Assembly: GCA_951213105.1 (NCBI GenBank)
Contig: OX578139.1
Location: forward strand, 71,569,754-71,633,753
DNA length: 64,000 nucleotides
DNA from: Amaurobius ferox
Lineage: Eukaryota > Arthropoda > Arachnida > Araneae > Amaurobiidae
Reading direction: 5' to 3'
Shown one piece after another: positions 47,876-61,638 of this stretch. Below the pieces are notes generated by a model that did no database searches, was not told the origin of the DNA, and worked only from the letters and a program-made list of their open reading frames with translations. Made by a program: the position numbers and the translations under genes. Numbering within the stretch: the stretch's first letter is position 1; the number at the start of each line of letters is the position of its first letter.

Positions 47876-48841
47876 TCTTTGGATTTTGAACAGTACCTGT
47901 GTAGTCCGTCTCGGGTCCGCAGCAAAAAAAATGCATATTTTCTAAGGAATAACTCGAGATGTAGTACCTCAAATTAGGGATATCGCTGCCTTCGTAGTAT
48001 ATTTTAATTCTCTAGATATTGAGCATTAAATGGCCCAGTCCTTTCTGGGCTCGCAATAGAAAGATGCATTCTTTGGAGGCATAATGAGAACCGTATCAGC
48101 TAGAAAGCTCAAATTTTATAGTTTTTGTTTTTCATCGTATATTTTAATTCTTTAGATTTTGAATATTACAAGTTCATCCTGTTCCGGTCCCGTCATAGGA
48201 AGGTACTTAATTTTCGGGAGTAGCGCGGTAATCGAAGCAATCAGAAAACTTAAATCATGTCGATCGTTGCCGTTTATGGTGCATTTTAATTATTCTTTGA
48301 ATACCAGTCCAGTCCGCTTTGGGCCCGCAATAGGAAGATCAGGTACGCGTTTCGAGAAAATGACTTGAGAACCGGAGCAACTTGAATGCTCTAATTTGAT
48401 ACTCGTTACCTTCCGTTGTATATATTTTCAATCTTTGGATTTTGAACCTTACTAGCCCAGCCAGTCCTGTACTCACCATTGGAAGATAGTCAACTTTTGG
48501 AAATAACTCGAAAATAACTATTAGTTCTTTGGATTTTGAGCCTTACCAGTGTATTCCGTCCAAGTCTCGTCACAGGAAAGCACATGTTTTTGAGGAATAG
48601 TTGGGAAACCTAAACAGTTAGAAAGCTTAAATAAGCATATTGTTGTCTTTACTGGTATATTCTGATTCTTTGAATTTTGAATCCTTCCACCCCATCCCGG
48701 TTCTTGGCTATCAATACGAAATTACATATTTGGGGAGGAATAATTTGAGAACCGGGGCAGCTAGAAGACTCCTTTAGATTTTGAACCTTAAACGGTCTAT
48801 CCAGTCCAGAATTCACTATAGGAAAGCACATGTTTTAAACA
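47876..48841. repeat. Degenerate tandem repeat, about 140-bp period, 8 units
   Basis: Each unit starts near TTCTTTGGATTTTGAACCTT, then CCAGTCC.. and a GGAAGATA.. block, then AATAACTCGAGAACCGGAGC and AGCTAGAAAGCTCAAAT. Unit starts lie near 47876, 48008, 48147, 48289, 48430, 48524, 48666 and 48773. Units 5, 7 and 8 are shortened. Divergence between units is high, so the array is old. No open frame runs through it. Confidence 0.85.
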
Positions 48842-50000
48842 AAAAAACAAGTTTTATAGATCAACAAAAACATTCATTTTAAAATACAATAGATAGTATA
48901 AAAAAAATTAAAAACATTTTATTTGCTGATTTTGGTCCCTGGTTTCTGTGTCTCATATTGAATCGCTCTTCGCCACTGATGGTCAAAAGTTAATATCCGA
49001 TTTAGCAGAAACAAAATTTGAAGAAATTAAATTATTATTAAAGATTTATGTTTGTAGAATTTTTTAAAATGAGTGCTCTTAACATAAGATCTCTGGTCCA
49101 TCCTATATTAGTGCAGCAAACGTTATGTGCCAGCCTTTGTTCAGTCTGAGGGTTAGACAGCCCGAAAATAAGCCTATTCGACCATTCAAAAGTATTTGTT
49201 AGATGACCAGCCTGATTTATCACTGATTAATAATGTGCTAGTCTGATAAAACCCTTAATTTTAGACAGCCCGGATAAACCCGTTATTGTCTGACAAGGTG
49301 CCGGCAAGTATTACGTCCGGAGATTGAACCGGGCTGAAACACACGGATGTTCCCGGCTCGTGAAAATATCAATGTTGATTGGAATGCTCTTGATAGAGGT
49401 CTGCACGGGCTGAAATTTCAGACTTACATCCGGCCCGGCCCGACATTGCTAGTGTTCCAACTCGTTCTGAAAATCAGTGACTCGCAGCCCGGTCCAGCTT
49501 GGAAGGAGTTGTATTCAAATGTGTTAAAAATATGAATTTGCGAAATTTTTGTGCGAAGAAATAAAATAAAAATTGGTTTCGTTTAACCAATTACATTTAC
49601 ACAGCTGAAATCAAAGCCGTCATTTCATGTACTCTATTAAAATTTATTTAAAATGTTTACGAAATGAAATATGTTCGACCCGACTAAAAACAAGTCTGTA
49701 CCAACCCAAAACGGCGTTAGAAAATTCAGGTCGGTTCGGTCCATGGGTCGGACGAAGATTAAGCCATTGGTCAGGTCCGAGGCCGTCAGATTTCTAGCTC
49801 ATGCTCCAAAGCGTTTGCCATATACAACGGCTCATCGGGCGTCACTCGATTGAACGATAAACCAGTCCAATCCTGGACTGATAGTAAGACACTATAAATT
49901 GTACGGAAAGTAAAATTCGAAAATAAGGGCCTAAACGAGCGATGAAGCTGCCATCTAAAATTTAAAATGTTTTAAAAATAAATTTAATTAAAAAAAAAAA
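48842..50000. other. Unassigned DNA, partly GC-richer
   Basis: 49080-49860 contains repeated short AGCCCG and GACAGCCCG-type words but no frame or RNA gene that can be named. Confidence 0.45.
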
Positions 50001-50447
50001 TCTGATGTGGGCAACACATGACTTTCCTTATATAATGCAATGAATTTACTGCTTTTACAGTTTAAAAAATGTTATTCTTATAGTCGATACTTATATTATT
50101 TCCAAGATATTGAATTTTCTTCAATTACTCGTCATTTTCATTGATTAGCGTGATTTTTATCAATTTGGCGAGATTTTTGTTAATTTGGCAACAATTAAAA
50201 ATGTCGCCAAGTTGGCGTCATTCCGCCAAATTTGTCGCCAAAATCTCGCCAAGCGTTATGGACGGAGAAATAAGTTATTCTTACAGCAGATAAATGACTA
50301 TTGGTGTTCAAATACAAAAGTATTACTCAAAGAATATTTTCCCATGAATGAAACGAGCTAGATCCACGAGAATAATGTCACCAAATATACCGCATGGTAT
50401 TACATATGAAAAGTGAACATGTTTCTCAATAGGAAATATATATTTTT
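50001..50447 (+). repeat. R1 copy, 3'-truncated
   Basis: Starts TCTGATGTGGGCAACACATG and stops after AAGTGAACATGTTTCTCAAT, just before the palindrome of the next copy. Confidence 0.85.
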
Positions 50448-50572
50448 ACTTTCCTTATATACATAATGTATAAGGAAAGTATTGTGACGGGTTCGAAAAT
50501 TCGAATTCGAGTTTTCGACGGGAGAGCATGTTTCAAGCATCCCTGATCACGAATCAAACATTTTTGAAGTGA

Positions 50573-50616
<44 letters not shown>

Positions 50617-51636
50617 AGTGGGTCTGTGGAGACGATAACTGACGAACGAATGGACCGATTCGAACCAAATTTGATACAAAAATCACAATCTGTAAACACT
50701 GGAAGCCTATTGTTTTTATACGCAATCGAATGTTCAGAACCCCCCTAAATTTTCGAATGAAATTTTCAAAAAATCGTCAAAAAATCAAAACCAATAATAA
50801 AGTTACGTAAATAGACATTCCTTATGTAATTTTTCATTAGAAAACGATTGACATAAATTTTAGAACGCTAACATGAACCGTTCTCGAGATATTGCACATT
50901 TTTCAAAAAAATTATCAAAAAGTCAAATAAAATAGAAAAAAAATATTTCCTATTGAGAAACATGTTCACTTTTCATATATAATATCATGCGATAAATTGG
51001 GTGACATCATTCTCGTGGATCTAGCTCGTTCCATTCATGAAAAAAGATACTTTGAGTAATACTTTTGCATTTGAACGCCAATTTATCTGCTGTAAGAATA
51101 ACTTATTTCTTCGTTCATAACGCTTGGCGAGATTTTGGCGACGAAATTGGGGGAGTGTCGCCATTGGCGACTTTTTGAAATGTTGCCAAATTAACGAAAA
51201 TCTCGCCAAATTTATAAAAATGACGCTAAATCAATGAAAATGACGACTAATTGTGGAAAATTCAATATCTAATAAGTTATATAATATATAAATATATAAT
51301 AATAGTTATATAATATATGTCGAAAATTCAATATCTAATATGTTATATATATATATATAACTTATTTCTTTATCCATAACGCTTGGCGAGATTTTAGCGA
51401 CAAAATCGGCGGAATGTCGCCAACTTGGCGACTTTTTGAAATGTTGCCAAATTAACGAAAATCTCGCCAAATGGATAAAAATGACGATAATCAATGAAAA
51501 TGACGACTAATTGTCGAAAAGTCAATATCTTTGAAAGGATATTAGTATCTACTAGAAGAAAAACCTATTTATTTTACTGTAAAAGTAGTAAATTCATTTC
51601 ATTATATAAGGAAAGTCATGTGTTGCCCACATCAGA
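50448..51636 (-). repeat. R1 copy with an internal duplication
   Basis: Runs from the palindrome (50448-50481) with (TG)n at 50576-50615 to the TCTGATGTGGG end at 51636. The GGCGAGATTTT block is present twice (51121-51285 and 51383-51535), separated by a short TA-rich piece. Confidence 0.85.
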
Positions 51637-51695
51637 TTTTCTTTATTTGCCTCTCCCTCCCTCCTTCCAGTGATAAATATGATAGATTTAATATT

Positions 51696-52270
51696 ACTTT
51701 CCTTATATGCGTAATGTATAAGGAAAGAACTGTGACGGGGTCGAAAATTCGAATTCGAGTTTTCGACGGGAGAGCTGACGAACGAATGGACCGATTCAAA
51801 CGAAATTTGGTACAAAAATCGCAATCCGTAAACACTGGAAGTCTATTGTTTTTATACGCAATCGAATGTTCAGAACCCCCCTAAATTTTCGAGTAATAGA
51901 AATAGGCAATTCTTATTCTCGTGGATCTAGCTCGTTCCATTCATGAAAAAAAAAACTTTGAGTAATACTTTTGCATTTGAACGCCAATAGTCATTTATCT
52001 GCAGTAAGAAAAACTTATTTCTCCGTCCATAACACTTGGCGAGATTTTGGCGACGAACTTGGCAACATTTTTAATTGTTGCCAAATGGACAAAAATTTTG
52101 CCAAATGGATAAAAATGGCGCTAAATCAATGAAAATAACGACTAATTGAAGAAACTTCAATATCTTAGAAAGAATATAAGTATCTACTATAAGAATAATA
52201 TTTTTCTTAATTGTAAAAGTAGTAAATTCATTGCATTATATAAGGAAAGTCATGTGTTGCCCACATCAGA
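51696..52270 (-). repeat. R1 copy, internally deleted
   Basis: The palindrome at 51696-51727, the CGAATTCGAGTTTTCGACGG block and the GGCGAGATTTT block are present. The (TG)n and the CTCGAGAACGG segment are missing. It ends at CCCACATCAGA (52270). Confidence 0.85.
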
Positions 52271-52274
52271 TTTT

Positions 52275-52593
52275 TTATTTTATATAACTTTTTGATAATT
52301 TTTTTGAAAAATGTGCAATATCTCGAGAACGGTTCATGTTAGCGTTCTAAAATTTATGTCAATCGTTTTCTAATGAAAAATTACATAAGAAATGTCTATT
52401 TGCTTAACATTATTAGCGGTTTTGATTTTTTGACGATTTTTTCAAAATTTCACTCGAAAATTTAGGAGGGTTCTGAACATTCGATTGCGTATAAAAACAA
52501 TAGACTTCCAGTGTTTATGGTTTGTGATTTTTGTACCGAATTTCGGTCGAATCGGTCCATTCGTTCGTCAGTTATCGTCTCCACAGACTCACT

Positions 52594-52631
<38 letters not shown>

Positions 52632-52757
52632 TCACTTCAAAAATGTTTGAGTCGTGATCAGGGATGCTTGAAACGTGCTCTCCCGTCGAAAACTCGAATT
52701 CGAATTTTCGACTTCGTCACAATACTTTCCTTATACATTATGTATATAAGGAAAGTA
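52275..52757 (+). repeat. R1 copy, 5'-truncated
   Basis: Holds the CTCGAGAACGGTTCATGTTA half, the (CA)n at 52593-52625 and the terminal palindrome (52724-52757). It lies head on against the previous copy. Confidence 0.85.
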
Positions 52758-53139
52758 ATAATTGGAATAAATAACTGACAGATTTATCCCTCAAATAACC
52801 AAATTTCTGTACTGAAAAGTGTACTTAGAAATGTGCAACTATAAAACTTTTTGAGCCAGTAATTAAAAACATATATAATAGTTTAAAAATAAAATAGTTT
52901 AAACACATTTATTACAAAATATTTTATTTAAGTTTAGAGTTGCAAATAATCATTTCAATGGGCAAGCAGAATGATAGCATGTATCTTCAAGTATATCAAA
53001 ACCCGAAGCAAGTTATCGAAGTGTCGCCAAGTGGGACGGGTGGACAGACAGACCAACGCTACCGAAACATCGTTACAATACTATCCCCTTTCAAAACACA
53101 ATTAATTCCATTGATCTGGCGTCATTGTTATAAATTTGG
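52758..53139. other. Unassigned spacer after the R1 cluster
   Basis: AT-rich, nothing recognised apart from a single GTGTCGCCAAGTGGGACGGG patch near 53021. Confidence 0.4.
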
Positions 53140-54725
53140 CGACATTTTTGTTACTTAAGCGACGTTTAAAAAATGTCGCCAAGTTGAAGATATATCGCTA
53201 AATCGTCGCCGAAATTTTCGCCAAGCGTTACGAAGATGGATGTACGGACACAGAGATAAATGGGTTTTTCTTAAAGTAAATACATATATATATATTTTTC
53301 AAATGTTATTCAAATATAGTATATATATATTCTTTCCAAAGCTATTGTCTTATCCAAAAGCAATCAATAATTACATTTCTCCGTTACAAACCGACTCAAC
53401 TGATATTTCCTTCATACTGTATCACAGGATGTTGAGGAGCTTTCTATCAATTTACTTCAACCAACGGCTTTTACCGAAGCAACAAATCTGTAGGAATGCC
53501 AAATAAATATGCAGCCACCTCTTAGAAATGTTTCACGCAGCTACTGATTGACGTCATTAGCTTCAAGCCAGCATTCATTATTTCTGACCATTTATTATAG
53601 TGACTGTGTCTGACAGCCTTGATGGGTTTTTGAAATTTCCCATGTTTTTGGATAGAAAGTGTGTCATCAGAGGAGAATAACATCAGACTTAGATTTTTAA
53701 TGTAAAAAAATCTGATGTGGGCAGCACATGACTTTCTTTATATAATGCAATGAATTTACTTCTTTTACAGTTAAAAAATAATGTATAGGATCCACGGTAC
53801 TGCGTTTTGAACGTTGAATTATACATTTGGCGATTTTCGGGAAGACAACATGTAATACTATTTCAAAGTACCAACTCTAAATTAAAATTTATCAATATTG
53901 ATAGCATATTCAATAAGCGATATAGTCCATATATAAAAATATTTTAATAATTAATTCATCAGTTAGGTGTCATTTTCATTAATTTAGCGTTATTTTTGCA
54001 ATTTTGACAAAATTTTCATTAATTTAGGGCTAAATATAACCAAGTTGGCGATACTTTGCTAAATTATTCGTCAAATTTGCCAAATACATCACAAAGTGTT
54101 ACAGACAAACTGAGAGGAGAATATTTCTTATATACTAGAAGGTATGTCCGTCATATGACAGAAATCAGAATTTGCGAAACATTACTTCTCATTTAGCATC
54201 ATTTTTATCCATTTAGAGACATTTTTGTCACTTTGACATCATTTTAAATAGTCACCAAGTTGGCGACGTTTTGCTAAATTTCTCGCCAAGCGTTATGGAC
54301 AGACGGACGCGAGAAATGGGTTATTCTTTTAGTGTATTCTTAAGTTCTTTCCAAGATATTGAACTTTCATCAATTAGGCGTCATTTCATTGATTCAGTGT
54401 CAATTTCACCAATTTGTCGAATTTTTATCAATTGGGTGACATTTTCATCACTTTGGCAATATTTAAAAAGTCACTAAGTTAGAGATATTCTGAAAAATTC
54501 GTCACCAAAATTTTATTCAAACGCTACAGACTAAAAAAATAGGTTATTTTTATAGTCCTGGTAGATTTTTATATTCTTTCCAAGATATTGAATTTTTGTC
54601 AATTTGTCGTCATTTTCATTGAATTAGCGTCATTTTTATCAATTTGGCTACATTTTCGTTAATTTGTCAACATCAAAAAAAGTCGCCAAATTTTCAACAT
54701 TCCGCCAAATTCGTTGCCAAAACCT
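53140..54725. repeat. Degenerate GGCGACATTTTT repeat field
   Basis: Many diverged units of AATTTGGCGACATTTTTGTC and TCGCCAAGTTGGCGAYATTC type (about 53130-53235, 53960-54080, 54180-54300, 54375-54490, 54600-54720). They end repeatedly in CGCCAAGCGTTAYGGACRGA. A short R1 start (TCTGATGTGGGCAGCACATG) lies at 53710. The units match the GGCGAC segments inside R1 and R2. Confidence 0.7.
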
Positions 54726-55279
54726 GTATTATTGTTATTTCTATGTTTTTCTTGGCCGTTCCTTATAACTACTTGTGAGTGAGCTGGACGACTTGGACAA
54801 TAAATAATTTTAAGAGGAACTAAATCAGTTTTAAAATACCGTTCTGTGTACTAGGAATTGAAACATATTTTTTAGGTGTTGGACGGAATGGAAAATATTC
54901 ATTGTGAAATCCATAATCACAGGGCAGTCAGGCCAGTGAAGAAGAAGAAGTTTTTCATTTATCAATACATATATCATAGTGAAATGCACAGGTATTAAAA
55001 TTAATATGGAGGACCTACGCTTTTTCCAACGTCTCTGAAACTTCAATAGTCTTTATGATTACTGTGATAAAGCAATCCCATATTTTTATACGTAACCCTG
55101 GGAGGAAAAGAGCAATTGTAATGTACTTGAAATGTATATAATGGTTTTGTATTATGTATATAGCTATGCCTCTGCACAGACGAAATTGGGATTTTTGGCG
55201 CCGTTGGTTTGTATGCGCAATTGAGACATAGATTGTAAATATTCAGAGAATTAATTGCAGCAAAATGTCAAAGTTGAGC
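54726..55279. other. Unassigned DNA
   Basis: Nothing recognised. Confidence 0.4.
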
Positions 55280-56340
55280 TACAAATCTCTGAAAATTTAT
55301 AGTCCTGTCAGGTGTGGCTCGTGTCGGGGTCCGACCCTTGGACCACCCAGTTGGTAGAAAGCCCTCTGGTTCTTTTATTTTAGTGGAGCACTTGAAAAAT
55401 GAGCGTCGCTTCGAAAACCAATGATGTGAAGCAACATTGGACCGCTATTTTTATTGCGCTTGGGAAACAGCGAATAGGAATTGGGGGACTTCCTCCCTAT
55501 TTTGTCGTTCCCCTCGTCTTAAAATTTCTGGAAGTTTTTAGTAAAATGTAAAAAATTTCAGATGCCTTTCTGATCTCGAGAGAATAGCATTCCAAGTGCG
55601 TGGCACTTGTGTTTTTGTGAAGCCCGATCCGGCATGCACTTTGATGCATTTCATGCACGGTATCCGTGGCCCCTATCTAGGGCGGCCAATGCGTTCTGCT
55701 AGGATCCGAAGTCGTATGTTCGGTGATGTATGGCGACTCGTAGCCAAAACGAGCCAGAGCCTAATTCAGCGCGAGGGCGCATTTCTTCGGGCGGTGGCGA
55801 CCAGCAAAGTAAAGAAAGTCGTCATATTTTTTGGTTGCAGTGCAACACAGCTCTGCCTCTAAAACGGCGTGGTGTGGGACCTTTGCTCCCTTAGCTACAT
55901 TCAAGCCGTGGTAACTGTGGCACTGCATGGACGGAGTGTTTGCGGAGCATCAATCGCTAGCTCCTATGCAGCTGACGAACGTCAACTGGGTGTTATCGAA
56001 TGGATTCAGTGAGGTCCGTGGCAGATAATTTCTACTGAAACGTAATTGCTCCTGACTTATGTTAGCGCCTGTACGCAAGTTCTCACGATCCGCTGGGCCT
56101 AAGCCAACGTTAGGAGGTGGAGAATTCCCTGTCTCAACCTTAGCCGTTCTGATCCTACTGACAATGAGTTTACGTAATCGCTCTTGACTTTCTGGTAGCG
56201 CCTGTACGCAAGCTTTTATGAGCCGCTGGGCGTAAGCCAACGTTAAGAGTAGAAGAATTGAAGTGGACAGTGTGCCCATCTCCGGATTAATCCTTGTCTG
56301 AACTTTCGTCACCTGTTTAACCTCAACCGAGCTGCTCAGA
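55280..56340. other. GC-richer block of unknown origin
   Basis: Clearly less AT-rich than its surroundings. Frames stay open on plus (55596-55862) and minus (55950-56312), but neither peptide shows a motif I can name and neither has convincing start or splice context. It contains a 78-bp duplication (56040-56117 and 56174-56251). It could be a decayed gene or repeat. Confidence 0.4.
56040..56251. repeat. 78-bp direct duplication
   Basis: CGTAAT(T/C)GCTC(C/T)TGACTT, TAGCGCCTGTACGCAAG and CTAAGCCAACGTTAGGAG-type blocks repeat at 56040-56117 and 56174-56251 with roughly four fifths identity by eye. Confidence 0.75.
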
Positions 56341-57825
56341 CTGACAGTAATATTTGTGAAATGTCCAATACTGAACTAACCTTCAAATATTCTTGCCACC
56401 CATTTGCAATGTGTAGAGGGATTGCTACCAGCACACATTTAAGTGTCATTTCTTCTGTAATGAGGGTATGTGATATTTGATTTAAATGTTTTGTAAGTAA
56501 AGTGTAACAGTATTTTGATGTGATCTACAGTGTTTAAGGGTAACTTTAAGCTTCATGGGATATTCGCCCTATGAATTTTTTTTCGTTAAAAGTAATTAAA
56601 TGCAAGTTTTGAATAATTTAAAAAAAAACATACAAATTAAGGCAAAATTAACCGTACACCCCGAGGTCAAGCTGGGTAATTGGGAAGTAATTGTAATTGT
56701 GTAAATATCGTTATTAGTGTTCATTGAGATTTCATGTGTTCTTTTAATAAATTGTTAAGTGGGCACAAAAAGGAAGTGATTCTTTAATTAGGGAATGCAA
56801 TGTACTTAGGTCCAATCGGACCCCACTATACGTAACGCGGTTGAGCTGAGTGAAACTATTGGTGAGTAATATTAGTGTATTTATGTGTTCTATTTTTGTA
56901 TTTATGTGTAAAATTCACCTCACTACAATTACATATTGAGATATTCGAAACAAATTCCTTTTTACTCACACATTGAGTGCATATAATGTTAAAGAATGTA
57001 TTATTATAGAGTTCTGTTACAATACAATAACAAATTGAATAGCTCATATAAAAAAGAAAAATCCATTATTAACCAAATATATAGTTTTTAGTTATCGATA
57101 AATATATCGCCCTTGTGAATGTATGTTATATGTTATAATTAAAGCAATATATAACTGTATTTTAACTTATTAGTAAAGTATTTTATCATTTTAAACAATT
57201 AAACATTTCTCAAGCTTAATATGAATGAAAGCTGCAGCTTATGTCAAAATTACTGCAGTTAAACTCCCCTAGCTTAATCATTTATTATCCAATATAATTG
57301 CCTTCTACCCACTCAAATATCAGTGTATTCCATTTCCCCACACACATTGCGTTCAGTCACAATAAGACACGGGACCTGATGAGGAGACGCCTTATATCAA
57401 TTTATGGTAAGCCTGTATTGGGATTACCAAAACAACCAATCTCTAGGAAAATCAAATGAATATTCACACACCTCCTTAGAAAGCTCTGCCCACAGCAACC
57501 GATATCATTAGTTTATAAATGGCATTGATTACTTCTGGTCAGTTGCCATCTAAGGGAGATTTTGATGGAATAATTGGCAATTTATTGCTTTTGGTCTGAA
57601 TGTGTGGCATCTGAGAAGACAAATTTCGACATATACTAGATTGTAAGGAAAAATATTGGAAAGTATCAAAATGTAACTATTTGAGTGGAATGACAAAAAT
57701 TACAATTTTATGCTCAGCGTTTTCTGTACTTTCAAACTGTGGCAAATAGAGATTTGTTCATTTGTAATTTATCACGACAGATCAGGAAAATTTAGATGGA
57801 AATGCATATACTAATTAGTTTAAAT
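56341..57825. other. AT-rich intergenic DNA, no gene recognised
   Basis: Nothing recognised. Confidence 0.45.
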
Positions 57826-58290
57826 GCATCATTATATGGTTATATTACATCATTATACGGTTACATTATATAGTTATATTATATAATTATATGGTTACAT
57901 TATATAGTTATATTACATCATTGTATGGGTACATTATATAGTTATATTTCACCATTATATGTTACATTATATAGTTATGTTACATCATTATATGGTTACA
58001 GTAAATGGTTATATTACATCATTTTATAGATATATTATATAATTATATTACTTTATTATATGGTTACATTATATAGTTATATTATACCATTATACGGTTA
58101 CGTTATGTGGTTATATTACATCATTATATGGTGACATTATATATTTATATTACATCATTATATGGTTACATTACACAGTTATATTCTATTATTATAAGAT
58201 TACGTTACATGGTTATATTATATCATTAAATGGTTACATTATATAGTTATATTACATCATTATGTGGTTACATTATATAATTATAAATCT
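57826..58290. repeat. 34-bp AT-rich minisatellite
   Basis: About a dozen units of CATCATTATATGGTTACATT plus ATATAGTTATATTA, with small indels. Confidence 0.9.
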
Positions 58291-60244
58291 GTATTTGGTA
58301 TATAATCATAAAATGATACCGTACACAAGTAGAAATATTTTTTTCATTTTGTGATGTTATAAATTTACAAGAAATAAAGAGACAAAATCCATATAGTACA
58401 ATTCCTAAAATATCCACAGAGTACTGGTGCTCCGTAAAAAAGGAAAAATAGTGTTGGTGCTCCCAGATCCCTAGTGCATTATGAAATAATGCTCGTGCTT
58501 CCTAGAGGGATTTTACAAACTCTCGAGCTCTCTGACACAAACTCCTAATCTACAGACTCTGATATAATCACTGTGGACGACAAAATATCTTCTTAAACAG
58601 TTTTAGCAAGCATTACGGGCAATAAAAATTATCCTAAATAATCCTAAATCTGGACATAATATCTTTATTGTTCAATACCTCGACAGGCAGTTAAATGAAA
58701 TTCTGGCAAAGGTGGAGATATTTCGTAATAGTGTAGTCATGCAAGACATTTCTTACATAATAAATGATTTATTTTGCTCTGGAAACTATATCATATACAA
58801 TATCACTAGCCAGTCTTATCCACAAGTTTCGGACAAGTCAAACTTTTCCATATGAATTTTACAATTTCAATTTTACTGAGTGTATTTAAAAGTATTTCTA
58901 GTTTGAAAAGGATATTCCCGTAAATTATATTTATGTTATACAATGAAAACATCACTTAAAATCATTAGTTTTATTGTAATTCTTTATTAAATATATTACA
59001 GCAGTTATTATTTTTAATAAAACATCAACGGTGTCAAAAAATGTCAATAATCATTATCGAAAAAACGGCAAAAATCGTTATCGAAAAAGCAGTAAAACTT
59101 GTTGATATACACATTGATAAAAAAGCACAGTTCAATCATAAATAACAAACCCTCTAGAGCACTGCAATTGTAAATTCAAATATTGAAAACACCCAGAACG
59201 CGACTAGAATGTTCTATATTACAGCTGTTCATTTTAAACAAAACATAGGTCTGACAGATTTCAAGAACACTCAGGGGTTTGTGAAATGTCAATTAACATC
59301 AGAAATAAATCCGTTTTTAAAAAAACCAATCACTTACCAGCTGCTACCTTTTGTGCTAGTTGGCACAACACAAAAGGCGAAGTGTTTAGTATATGCATAT
59401 TTGATTACGTTTAAACTAAAGATTCCCTTATTCTGAGTATAATTAACAAGTATTTTTTATACTTGTACGATATAGAATATAGGGAGATAAAAGTTAATTA
59501 AAAGGTAAAATAATTTTGAATATGTTCTTTATATATGTTGTTATATATTCGTTATTGTTTCGGTTTTAATTTTCAGTGCGAGAGTAATTTATTTTTACAG
59601 AATTAATTTTTATATAAATATTTTAGGCCTTTCGTCATAGAAATGCACACAATTCAGGCCTGCTTATCTTATCGCAGCGCCACCTGGACTATTGCCTCAG
59701 ACGATATTGGCGTTTTTTTAATACGAAGATTTAACTCCTTACTTTCATCTCCAAGGTAATAACTTATTTATCTCAATTTCTATATACAAGAGCTAATTTT
59801 TAACTATTTTCATTTATTTTAAATAGAGTTTCTGAATTTTTACATTTCTTGTTGTTGGAACTACATACTTTAAAAATTTAAGATAATTACTTGGTAATCA
59901 CTTACAGACATTCTAGAGATCATATTTGTGAATGTGTAGTGCAAATGAATTCCCTCAATATTAGTTAATTCATCTCGTCACGATAATTATATTTTTAGTT
60001 TAACTATTTGGTAATGTAATACTGAAAACAAAAATATTAAAATTTGAGATGCAACTGAATTTAGCAGGTAAATGGATGAAAAGTACTCGGCCTCACTGAT
60101 AATAAAATTTACCACTTGAAAATGAATTTTTAAAAAATGCAAGAATAAAATCCCCCTTGCATCACAACAATCTGAAAATCATGAATACATAGTTTACAAT
60201 TGTGTTTCTAGAGATTACTGCAAAGAATCTTGCTTTCCCCGAAT
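58291..60244. other. AT-rich intergenic DNA, no gene recognised
   Basis: Nothing recognised. A frame of 75 codons (59209-59436, plus) has no known motif. Confidence 0.45.
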
Positions 60245-60345
60245 CAAATTAAGGATCTTTGTGCCGGCCAGCCGATGCTCTACCGTTGAACAAGTAGGAC
60301 GGAAAACCAAACTCTCATCGTCAAAGTGAACTCTGTAATGCACTA
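60245..60345 (-). repeat. tRNA-headed SINE family 2 fragment
   Basis: On the minus strand GAGTTCACTTTGACGATGAG runs into a fragment with GTTCAACGGTAGAGCATC and GGCTGGCC. This matches the end block plus next head at 44035-44115. It carries the junction of two tandem units. Confidence 0.65.
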
Positions 60346-60377
60346 AACTAAATCATTTATTTCTTCAGAGTACGTAC

Positions 60378-61638
<1,261 letters not shown>

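Noticed and set aside
47876..48841. CRISPR-like array
   Set aside because: The units are long, diverged, variable in length and without unique spacers. The window is a eukaryotic genome.
51306..51494. Short frame with LARFSLIWQHFKKS, similar to frames at 51021-51209
   Set aside because: The similarity comes from the repeated GGCGAC DNA units inside R1; stops are frequent and the frame is not kept across copies.
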